DNA of 25,252 nt from Cellvibrionales bacterium UBA1854 (GTDB lineage: Bacteria; Pseudomonadota; Gammaproteobacteria; Pseudomonadales; Porticoccaceae). The stretch's first letter is position 1. Each line of letters starts with the position of its first letter. Position numbers and translations under genes: made by a program. Location: NCBI GenBank assembly GCA_002338445.1, contig DDII01000038.1, positions 30,828 through 56,079 of the forward strand, in the 5' to 3' direction. Positions 14,410 to 21,836 of the stretch are shown in pieces. The notes under the pieces are model-generated. The model was not told where the DNA came from. It did not search any database and saw only the letters and a program-made list of their open reading frames with translations.

Positions 14410-17400
14410 TTAAAAACTGAATTTAATGCCCACTTTCGCGTTCCAAACAGAGTATTGAACATTTTGGGTGGTCACCTCGGGAGCATTGAACGCGGTGTAA
14501 ACGTGCTGCCCATCGGCGTTTACGTCAGAGGCTACGATCATTTGATCAGGTGCGGCGTCTCCTTGAAAGCCATTATCATCGCTCAAGAAGTTGCCGAGAT
14601 TGTACATTTTTAGGTAGACATGACCTTTGGCGCCTTCGAAAAATGCAGGAATTTCCTGAAGAATATACAGATCAAGGCGGGTCCTCCATCGAGAGCTAAG
14701 CTCGTTTCGTCCGACAAATGTTCCGCGAGCGAGTCCTTGATCCGCAATAAATGAATCAAATGATGCTAGATCTGAACTAGACATCCGGCTGAGATCAACC
14801 GCAGCATCATTAAGTGTGGGAACATAAAGTAGATGTCGCTGTTCCTCAATATTGGGCTCCAATCCCTCAGAGGACATAACTGCACTCGTGGGTTGACCTG
14901 CGCTCCTAAAGCCACTGAGTTGCACCATGGTGTCGTAACCCGAGATCAGTTGTGTTTTGTAGTTGAGGTTAAACGTGAATCGGTGAGGAACAGCATACAT
15001 TGAGTCGCCAACGGATGGATTATTTGCATCAATGAGTGCAGTCTTCTGATAGTTAGTGGATGCTTGCGCTGCTTCCATGCCTGACAAATCCTCAGCTGAG
15101 ACACTCGCATAACCAATATTTGCTGTCAGGCCAAAATCAAATTCTTTGTTTAGTAGAACGGAAAACATAGTTGATTTAGCGTCGTGATCAGAGTTAGTAA
15201 GCAAGTGAGTGCCGCAGCAAGGGTTCCCGGGCTTGTCTGTATAAATTGGAGCTCCTGCAAGTGTAGAGGAAAGTGTTTCTTGCCCAGGATCTATCGTGAT
15301 AATTGCATCTCGCAGTGTAGAGTGAATGAGATCTACTTCAAGGCGCATAGAGTCATCTATGAACCAAGTGCCGCCTACGGTGTATCGGAGCTCACTCGGC
15401 TGCTCGAAGGCACTATCCAACACAGCAACCTGATAGGTGTCTGCGTCCGCAGGAGTGGTATTGGCAACATTTTGGTAAAGGCTTTGTGGTGCGTCGTAGC
15501 CAGGCCTTCCGTTGCCATCGATTCCTAGAACCATGTCAAACACAGTCGGTTGCCCGCTCTCCCTGAACCTCGAGGAAAACACTCTTATCACGCCATCGGA
15601 ATAGGTGTTAGATAACCAAACCAGGGGGTTTCCACCAGAGAAAACACCCAATCCACCTCGAAGTTTTATGTCTTCGCCAAAATCGTACTCGACACCTATT
15701 CGTGGCATCAAAATATCTAGACCGTCTATGCTGACGTCATTCCTGACTCCCGCTTGAGCAAGCAAATTCTCGTTAAAGTTAGGGGTGTCATCAGTTTCAA
15801 ACCATTCATAGCGCAGTCCTGCAGTGACCTCCAAACCCATGGAATCGAAGAAATATGTGTCTTGAACATACAACGCATTCATATCTAAGTCGAAGCTTGC
15901 GGCGCCGTCCCTCGGGTTATTTGTACCAGAGCCGCTGCCGTAGTAGATTCTATATGGTTTTCCGAGCTCAAAACCGTCAATCCCTGTCAAACCGCAGTCG
16001 TTAGTTATATCTGAGTCGTTCTGAGTTTCCAAACGCTGTATGGCTGAAAGATTAGCACAGCTCGCGGGATTTCCATCGCTGTAATCAAGGTAGTCATGTT
16101 CTCCTCCTGCGGAGTGAGGTACAAACATATTAAACACCTCGAGTGTATCCTTTTCATAGCCACCCTCAATGATATGTTTATCTAAAACAAGAGATCCCTT
16201 TAGCTTTATCAAGGTAGAGTACCACGAAAGCTCATTGGCTTGACGCGAGTCATCTGCTCCAATGTAGACCACTCCGCCGCCTCCAAAGGGGTTCCCCACG
16301 TTAATTTGGTGATCACCAAAGTCCAGGGGTCCATTAGTGTTTTGGGAGTCAATCATCTCGGTATTGTTGATAAAAAATTCCGAAGAAAAAGAGTCGGTCC
16401 ATTGGGAATTGAGCTTTAGTGTTTTAGCTGTGAGCTTTGCTCCTTTGGTATACATATGATTCGCATATTCAAATTCATTGGGATCTGAGTCGGAAAGACG
16501 TTGCTCGTTCCCTTCCGAGAAGCCATAAAGGAAATGTGCGGAATGTTGATCATTGATTGTGTAGTCAATTTTTAAGGAATATTTCTCATTTGGCGCAACC
16601 GTGTTGGTTGGCGAACCTCCTGCATCATAGCTGTAAACATTGCTTGCGATGTCTTGAATTCTCTGCCAATCAGCTTGAGAAAGCCAGGACTTGTCATCCC
16701 CAGAACCTTGACCATTATAACCAGCAGCTGTTCCTCTCGGCAGTTCCTTTTCTTCATATGCGGCAAATACAAACAGCTTGTCGGTTATTATCGGACCGCC
16801 AAATGTAAATCCCATCTGCGTTGAATCATATGGTGTTGGGTCATAAGAAACATCTCCAACTCGGTCACCTTGCAAATCGTCGCTGGTAAATTCATAAAAA
16901 ACGCTGCCTTCCCACTCGTTGGTACCACTTTTGGTGACCAGATTCATGTAGCACGCGGAAAAGCCTCCAAGCTTAGCATCCAGAGGAGAAAATTCTACCG
17001 CCACCTGTTCAATTGCATCATAAGGGACCGGCATTCCATCAGCAGTGGCGAAACCATTACTGTTTAGTCCGAACCGGTCAGAATAATTCACTCCGTCGGC
17101 GGTAAATGTATTATATCTAGGATGCTTGCCCGCGCAGTTGACAGATCCCCTTGAACCATATCCATCAACATATAACCTAGGATCTGTCTCGTATAACTGG
17201 AACACCTCTCTCTCAAAAGCAACCAAATTATTGAGATCTGACTCGTCGAACAGAGAAGAGGATCCCATAGCAGCAAGTCGCGTGTTGTCACCCGCTTCCG
17301 CAGTCACTATCACTTCGTTAACTTCAATCTGTGAGTCCGCTCGAAAGACGACATTGGTAGTTTCGCCAAGGTCAAGTGACTTAATTGTAATCGTGTTCTG

Positions 17401-17658
17401 GCCGGCAACTGAAACTTCATATGGCCCGCCAACGGCAAGCCCAGTAGCTAAAAAGATTCCAGAACCATTCGTTTGGAAAGTCTTTTCAACTCCCGTTCTT
17501 TTATCTACTACTCGTACCGTTGCTGCTTCGCTCGGAATCGCTTTACCGCCAAAGACTACTCCCTTGATGCTTGCTGTTGTGTCAGAGAATGACATAAAAC
17601 TAAGAGCTAAAAGGCTCAGAATAACGATGGTTGTCCCATTGCGAAATAAGCATGACAT
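14410..17658 (-). CDS. Oar-like TonB-dependent receptor with N-terminal carboxypeptidase-regulatory-like domain
   Basis: Outer-membrane, TonB-energised transporter; ligand unknown. I start it at ATG 17658 (GGAG about 10 bases upstream, followed by a signal peptide), giving 1082 residues. An in-frame codon 132 bases upstream would bury the signal peptide. Residues 1-25 are a signal peptide with core IVILSLLALSFMSF. About 28-107 form a small beta domain of the CarboxypepD_reg type, beginning ASIKGVVF. The plug follows (about 125-245) with RYNTFTADGV, YDAIEQV and NLVTKSGTNEWEG. The rest is a large barrel with many aromatic strands ending in a terminal Phe (KVGIKFSF), the usual barrel signal. Cysteines 175 and 236 in the plug could form a disulfide. 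It sits alone between yicC and gmk, without tonB/exbBD or degradation genes. Confidence 0.93.
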   Translation of the reverse strand: MSCLFRNGTTIVILSLLALSFMSFSDTTASIKGVVFGGKAIPSEAATVRVVDKRTGVEKTFQTNGSGIFLATGLAVGGPYEVSVAGQNTITIKSLDLGETTNVVFRADSQIEVNEVIVTAEAGDNTRLAAMGSSSLFDESDLNNLVAFEREVFQLYETDPRLYVDGYGSRGSVNCAGKHPRYNTFTADGVNYSDRFGLNSNGFATADGMPVPYDAIEQVAVEFSPLDAKLGGFSACYMNLVTKSGTNEWEGSVFYEFTSDDLQGDRVGDVSYDPTPYDSTQMGFTFGGPIITDKLFVFAAYEEKELPRGTAAGYNGQGSGDDKSWLSQADWQRIQDIASNVYSYDAGGSPTNTVAPNEKYSLKIDYTINDQHSAHFLYGFSEGNEQRLSDSDPNEFEYANHMYTKGAKLTAKTLKLNSQWTDSFSSEFFINNTEMIDSQNTNGPLDFGDHQINVGNPFGGGGVVYIGADDSRQANELSWYSTLIKLKGSLVLDKHIIEGGYEKDTLEVFNMFVPHSAGGEHDYLDYSDGNPASCANLSAIQRLETQNDSDITNDCGLTGIDGFELGKPYRIYYGSGSGTNNPRDGAASFDLDMNALYVQDTYFFDSMGLEVTAGLRYEWFETDDTPNFNENLLAQAGVRNDVSIDGLDILMPRIGVEYDFGEDIKLRGGLGVFSGGNPLVWLSNTYSDGVIRVFSSRFRESGQPTVFDMVLGIDGNGRPGYDAPQSLYQNVANTTPADADTYQVAVLDSAFEQPSELRYTVGGTWFIDDSMRLEVDLIHSTLRDAIITIDPGQETLSSTLAGAPIYTDKPGNPCCGTHLLTNSDHDAKSTMFSVLLNKEFDFGLTANIGYASVSAEDLSGMEAAQASTNYQKTALIDANNPSVGDSMYAVPHRFTFNLNYKTQLISGYDTMVQLSGFRSAGQPTSAVMSSEGLEPNIEEQRHLLYVPTLNDAAVDLSRMSSSDLASFDSFIADQGLARGTFVGRNELSSRWRTRLDLYILQEIPAFFEGAKGHVYLKMYNLGNFLSDDNGFQGDAAPDQMIVASDVNADGQHVYTAFNAPEVTTQNVQYSVWNAKVGIKFSF

Positions 17659-17871
17659 AATACTTTTTCTCCGTAAAATCAAAAAGAAATTCAATTTAAG
17701 AATGTTTGTGAAGTCTAACGTCGCTTTGTTACAAGTACATGACTCATTATGATGAATTAGCCATTTTCTCTCACCGAGCGGAACGACCATTTCAGGTTAG
17801 TAACAGCAATCTCCACCACAACTCATGAACATGATAATAACATCATTTTATTTACAAAAAATAGCAACAAA
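17659..17871 (-). promoter_or_regulatory. Intergenic region before the TonB receptor, with a putative promoter
   Basis: This is the longest gene-free stretch in the window. On the minus strand GTGAGA (17769-17774, 4 of 6) and CATAAT (17746-17751, 5 of 6) are 17 bases apart, giving a start near 17739 and a leader of about 80 bases. I see no convincing terminator for yicC and no clear operator. The promoter position supports the downstream start codon at 17658. Confidence 0.4.
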
Positions 17872-18735
17872 CTATTCAATATTTTGGATTTGCTCTCGCA
17901 TTTGCTCAATTGAAACTTTTAATTCGATAGACGCTTGTGTTGTGACACCTGCGATTGATTTAGAACCAAGGGTATTCGCTTCACGATTTAATTCTTGCAT
18001 TAAAAAATCAAGCCTTCGGCCAATGGCCTCTTTACTCTCGAGTGTCCTGCGAACCTCAAAAATATGTGCTTCCAGTCGTTCCAGCTCTTCATTTACATCG
18101 GTCCTGTTGGCGAGGAGAACCATTTCTTGTTCTACGCGATCATTATCGAGATCCTGCTTGAGTTGAGCGAGCCGATCTTTTAACCGGGTTCTTTGGCTCT
18201 CTAAAATACCAGGCAAGTCAGTTTTAATTTTTCGAATCTGGTCCTCCATGTTTAGAAGCCGGAGTAATATCATTTCCGACAGCTTATCGCCCTCTCTTGC
18301 TCGCCCTTCTAGTAATTGGTCAATGGTATGTTTGAAGAGCTCTAACACTTCTTTTTCGATCTTCTCGGTATTCAATTCTTTATCCACTATTATACCCGGC
18401 CATCGCATTACCTCTAGTGCCGAGAGCGGTGCTGGATTTTGAATTTCGTTTGAAAGCGTTTCTGCTACATCTATGTAGCGTCTCGCCAACGGAATATTGG
18501 CCTCTAAAAGATTTTCATTTTCGGTAAATAAAAGTTGTATTGAGCAATCAATTTTGCCTCGCTGAAGTCTGGTACGCGCAATTTCGCGAAGCGAGTGTTC
18601 AGTTTGTCGAAAAGATTCAGGTAGTCGGAAGCTTGTTTCAAGAAATCGATGATTTAAAGATCGAATTTCACAAGAAATTGTACCCCAGCCCAATTCGCTG
18701 CGGTTCCGTGCAAAGGCTGTCATGCTTCTAGGCAT
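17872..18735 (-). CDS. yicC: YicC family endoribonuclease
   Basis: Member of the YicC/YloC family, recently described as an endoribonuclease affecting small-RNA turnover. The 287-residue protein matches the family length. It has the N-terminal signature MTAFAR (5-10) with SLNHRFLE (26-33), a long helical middle with coiled-coil character, and the conserved C-terminal block RRLDFLMQELNREANTLGSK (around 246-265), followed by ELKVSIEQMREQIQNIE. The ATG at 18735 has GGAG eight bases upstream; Met5 is a possible alternative. It is divergent from rph, the gene next to which it is conserved in gammaproteobacteria, with a 154-base spacer. There is no sign of truncation. Confidence 0.95.
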   Translation of the reverse strand: MPRSMTAFARNRSELGWGTISCEIRSLNHRFLETSFRLPESFRQTEHSLREIARTRLQRGKIDCSIQLLFTENENLLEANIPLARRYIDVAETLSNEIQNPAPLSALEVMRWPGIIVDKELNTEKIEKEVLELFKHTIDQLLEGRAREGDKLSEMILLRLLNMEDQIRKIKTDLPGILESQRTRLKDRLAQLKQDLDNDRVEQEMVLLANRTDVNEELERLEAHIFEVRRTLESKEAIGRRLDFLMQELNREANTLGSKSIAGVTTQASIELKVSIEQMREQIQNIE

Positions 18736-18889
18736 TAGTTATCTCCAAGCTTAATTTTTCCTATGGTAGCAAAAGCTCGCGTAAAAAAGTTTTTTAAGCT
18801 GCAAAATTTTCCAGAGCATTTTAAAATTTACCCATGAAGATTTTTATCTCGATATACTATTTCATTATCCTGCACAAAAAGGACTTTTT
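18736..18889. other. Divergent yicC / rph spacer
   Basis: AT-rich region that should hold promoters for both directions. On the plus strand TATACT (18853-18858) is a good -10 box for rph, but no -35 box stands at normal distance. AAAAGGA before the rph ATG is a strong ribosome-binding site. No convincing promoter for yicC could be picked out. Confidence 0.35.
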
Positions 18890-19609
18890 ATGAGGCGCCC
18901 CAGTGGTCGATCTCCTGATCAGATGAGGTCAGTAAAAATAACGCGACATTTCAGTAGACATGCGGAAGGATCAGTTTTGGTTGAATTCGGATCGACAAAA
19001 GTTATTTGTACGGCAAGTGTTGAGCCTGGGGTGCCTCGTTTTTTACGTGGACAAGGAAAAGGCTGGGTAACCGCGGAATATGGAATGTTACCGAGGTCGA
19101 CTAATAGTCGGATGGCTCGTGAAGCCGTACGCGGAAAGCAAAGCGGGAGAACGCTAGAAATCCAAAGGCTCATTGGACGTTCATTGCGAGCATGTGTTGA
19201 TTTAAATCATCTGGGGGAAAATACTATACACATTGATTGCGACGTGATCGAGGCTGATGGAGGGACTCGCACGGCCTCTATCACGGGAGCTTGCGTTGCC
19301 TTAGTTGATGCGACTCAGTATTTGCTCAGGAAAAGTGCTATAGAAAAAGATCCCGTGATTTCCTTAATTGCCTCAGTATCAGTTGGGATTTATGCTGGAC
19401 TAGCAGTAGTTGATCTTGATTATTTTGAAGATTCTCGTGCCGAGACAGATATGAATGTTGTGATGAACGGAGATGGCGGTTTTGTGGAGATTCAGGGTAC
19501 TGCAGAGGGAAATCCATTTTCAAGGGGACATTTGGAGGATATGATGAACTTAGCAAAGTTAAGCATCCATAAATTGGTGCAAATTCAAATAGATTCGTTA
19601 GGCTTGTGA
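18890..19609 (+). CDS. rph: Ribonuclease PH
   Basis: Phosphorolytic 3'-5' exoribonuclease that trims the 3' ends of tRNA precursors and other RNAs; a hexameric ring in the family. The 239 residues match the usual length, so this is not the truncated frameshift form known from E. coli K-12. Motifs are MRRPSGRSPDQMR at the start, the AEYGMLPRSTNSRMAREA block (64-81), GRTLEIQRLIGRSLRA (86-101) with conserved arginines, CDVIEADGGTRTA (115-127) carrying active-site acidic residues, and ETDMNVVMNGDGGFVEIQGTAEG (about 183-205). AAAAGGA precedes the ATG. Thirteen bases separate it from pyrE, with which it is presumably co-transcribed. Confidence 0.98.
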   Translation: MRRPSGRSPDQMRSVKITRHFSRHAEGSVLVEFGSTKVICTASVEPGVPRFLRGQGKGWVTAEYGMLPRSTNSRMAREAVRGKQSGRTLEIQRLIGRSLRACVDLNHLGENTIHIDCDVIEADGGTRTASITGACVALVDATQYLLRKSAIEKDPVISLIASVSVGIYAGLAVVDLDYFEDSRAETDMNVVMNGDGGFVEIQGTAEGNPFSRGHLEDMMNLAKLSIHKLVQIQIDSLGL

Positions 19610-19622
19610 TGCGCGCTCATTT

Positions 19623-20267
19623 ATGAAAAGGTTTAAATATGAATTTCTCTCTGAAGCTATTAAAAACAATGTCCTCACTTTCGGGGAGTTTGAACTCAAG
19701 TCGGGACGGCGATCTCCATACTTTTTTAATGCGGGGAAATTCTCATCAGGTTCTGCAATTACGACGCTGGGACGTTGTTATGCAGCTGCTATAATTGAAT
19801 CTAATTTGCCGTTTGATGTTTTATTTGGGCCCGCATACAAAGGAATTCCGCTTACAATATCTACCGTCTCAGCTCTCTACGAAGTTTATGGACTGGAAGT
19901 TGGGTATTGTTATAACCGAAAAGAAAAGAAGACTCATGGAGAAGGTGGAAGGCTTGTCGGTGCACCGCCTGTGGGCAATATATTAATAATTGATGACGTG
20001 ATAACTGCTGGCACGGCTGTCACACAAATCTTCCAATTGCTTGATGACAAGAAAGAAGCTAACGTTGTTGGGGTTGTTGTGGGACTAGACCGAAGAGAGA
20101 TCGCAAATGACGGTAATACAGTAGCACAGAAGCTGCAAAAAAAATTTAGTATTCCAATTATTAGCGTTATTGATATCGACGATATTTTCGCGTTTTTGCT
20201 CGAGCGTCCCGAAATGCGAGTCTGGGCAAACGCAGTAGGGGATTATAGGCACAAATATGGAATTTAA
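19623..20267 (+). CDS. pyrE: Orotate phosphoribosyltransferase
   Basis: Joins orotate and PRPP to form orotidine 5'-phosphate in de novo pyrimidine synthesis; dimeric cytosolic enzyme. The 214 residues match E. coli PyrE. Features are the N-terminal TFGEFELKSGRRSPYFFNAG (19-38), GPAYKGIP with active-site lysine 73, the mobile loop YNRKEKKTHGEGG (97-109), and the PRPP-binding motif LIIDDVITAGTA (121-132). The start ATG has little ribosome-binding sequence, so translation may be coupled to rph, whose stop is only 13 bases upstream. It converges with slmA across 55 bases, in which I see no clear terminator. In Pseudomonas crc lies near this junction; it is absent here. Confidence 0.98.
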   Translation: MKRFKYEFLSEAIKNNVLTFGEFELKSGRRSPYFFNAGKFSSGSAITTLGRCYAAAIIESNLPFDVLFGPAYKGIPLTISTVSALYEVYGLEVGYCYNRKEKKTHGEGGRLVGAPPVGNILIIDDVITAGTAVTQIFQLLDDKKEANVVGVVVGLDRREIANDGNTVAQKLQKKFSIPIISVIDIDDIFAFLLERPEMRVWANAVGDYRHKYGI

Positions 20268-20322
20268 GCTTGTTAGCTCGGGTGTTTGTGATCTGACGGT
20301 TGTTAATGGAACGTTCTAATTA

Positions 20323-20907
20323 TCAGAATATGGCAGCGCTGATCAATTTCCACTGCTCATTCCAATCAGTACTTGGCAGATATCTAAAGTCGCTCCTAAC
20401 AAATTGATGGATTTTCCCCTCTGCGCTGCACAACATAAAATTTGCTGCCACTCCAATTGGAACATTTACCTTAAAGCCCTCACGAACTTGCCCTTCTCGT
20501 AATATTTGTTTCAACTGACTTTCAAGGCGGTCATAAAATTGTGCAACACGCGTATGGAGCTGTTTTGTTTCCCCGGTTAGCGCATCGCCGTTCAAAATTC
20601 GCGTGATTCCCGGGTTTTTCTCGGCGAAATTCAAAGTGAGTGTAAGAATCCTAAAGCATTGTTCTTTTGGCGATGACTTCTCCTCTATTATCGACGTAAC
20701 CCTCCCGAAAACAGTCTCTTCTATAAATTCAATTAAACCTTCAAACATACGCGTTTTACTGGGAAAATGCCGGTAAAGAGCCGCTTCAGACACGCCAAGC
20801 TCGGATGCTAGAGCGGCGGTTGTTATCCTTTGTCCTTTCGATGACTCCAGCATTCGTGCAAGAGCTCGAAGTATTTCTTGAGCGCGAGAACCTTTTTTGG
20901 GGCTCAT
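20323..20907 (-). CDS. slmA: Nucleoid occlusion factor SlmA (TetR-family fold)
   Basis: DNA-binding protein that, bound to specific chromosomal sites, prevents FtsZ assembly over the nucleoid. The 194-residue protein closely matches E. coli SlmA: LARMLESSKGQRITTAALAS leads into the helix-turn-helix GVSEAALYRHFPSKTRMFEGLIEFIE (38-63), which is nearly identical to the E. coli protein, then the dimerisation region with NPGITRILNGDAL and FVRSDFRYLP near the end. The TetR fold alone would be ambiguous, but this match and the coaBC...pyrE context settle it. Its ATG overlaps the argB stop by four bases (ATGA), so the two are translationally coupled. In E. coli slmA follows dut. Confidence 0.95.
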   Translation of the reverse strand: MSPKKGSRAQEILRALARMLESSKGQRITTAALASELGVSEAALYRHFPSKTRMFEGLIEFIEETVFGRVTSIIEEKSSPKEQCFRILTLTLNFAEKNPGITRILNGDALTGETKQLHTRVAQFYDRLESQLKQILREGQVREGFKVNVPIGVAANFMLCSAEGKIHQFVRSDFRYLPSTDWNEQWKLISAAIF

Positions 20908-21836
20908 TGAAATGCCCCCTCTGACTGGGAATGGTTTTTACGGGTGAGGAGTGTGCCAACTCCTTCATCAGTAAAAACTTCCAGCATAAGTGCATGTTCA
21001 ACCCGACCATCAATTATGTGGGCAGCATTTACACCTGACTTTACCGCTTTCAGAGCGCAAACGATTTTGGGGAGCATCCCTCCATACACAGTACCATCGG
21101 CGATTAGCTGATCGACTTTCGGAGTATCAAGCCCTGTTAAAATATTACCAGATTTATCAAGTAGTCCCGCAACATTAGTCATTAAAATTAACTTTTCAGC
21201 TTTTAAAACTTCGGCGATCTTTGCGGCCACAATGTCCGCATTTATGTTGTAAGATTTACCATCTTTTCCTACACCTATCGGAGCCACAATTGGAATATAA
21301 CCATTGTCTTGAAGCATCGTGATTACGGAGGTGTTAATCGTTTCAACATCCCCTACCTGGCCAATATCCTCGGTATCAGCCTCTGATATATTAAGATTGC
21401 TCTTAGTTAGAGCGAGTTTTTTCGCACGAATTAGTTGACCGTCTTTACCAGTAACTCCAAAAGCAGTTCCCCCAGCATTGTCAATAAGGTTCACGATGTG
21501 CTTATTTACCGATGCACCGAGAACCATTTCAACAACATCCATGGTTCTACTATCTGTAACTCGCATACCATCAATGAAACGTGACGATATTCCGAGTCGC
21601 TCAAGAAGGTCACCTATTTGCGGTCCTCCACCATGAACGATGATTGGGCGGAGACCAACAGCTTGCATAAGAACGATATCTTCAGCAAAGCAAGCTTCAA
21701 GTTGTTCATTAATCATTGCGCTTCCGCCATATTTTATTACCATCGTCTTTCCTGAGAACTTCTTGATATAAGGAAGTGCTCTCGAGATCACTTTAATAAT
21801 TGTTTCAGCATCAATGTCTTGACGAGGGGTGTTCAT
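20904..21836 (-). CDS. argB: N-acetylglutamate kinase
   Basis: Phosphorylates N-acetyl-L-glutamate, the second step of arginine synthesis. At 310 residues it is longer than the 258-residue E. coli enzyme and carries an N-terminal helix (about residues 8-26, ending ALPYIKKFSGK) like that of Pseudomonas; in such enzymes this helix builds a hexamer and allows feedback inhibition by arginine. Motifs are VIKYGGSAM (33-41), VHGGGPQIG (68-76), RVTDSRTMDVVEMVLGASVNK, and YNINADIVAA in the nucleotide-binding half. The gene overlaps algC upstream and slmA downstream by four bases each, so all three are probably one transcript. The last 12 residues are polar and poorly conserved. Arginine sensitivity is inferred from the helix only. 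Confidence 0.97.
   Translation of the reverse strand: MNTPRQDIDAETIIKVISRALPYIKKFSGKTMVIKYGGSAMINEQLEACFAEDIVLMQAVGLRPIIVHGGGPQIGDLLERLGISSRFIDGMRVTDSRTMDVVEMVLGASVNKHIVNLIDNAGGTAFGVTGKDGQLIRAKKLALTKSNLNISEADTEDIGQVGDVETINTSVITMLQDNGYIPIVAPIGVGKDGKSYNINADIVAAKIAEVLKAEKLILMTNVAGLLDKSGNILTGLDTPKVDQLIADGTVYGGMLPKIVCALKAVKSGVNAAHIIDGRVEHALMLEVFTDEGVGTLLTRKNHSQSEGAFQ

Noticed and set aside
17126..17752. A 208-codon open frame on the plus strand opposite the start of the TonB receptor
   Set aside because: It is antisense to a gene with clear signal peptide, regulatory-like and plug domains; it lacks recognisable motifs and a ribosome-binding site.
17659..17790. Extended start of the TonB receptor at 17790
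   Set aside because: It would put 44 polar and basic residues before a good signal peptide, and the likely promoter lies inside this stretch; ATG 17658 has a proper ribosome-binding site.
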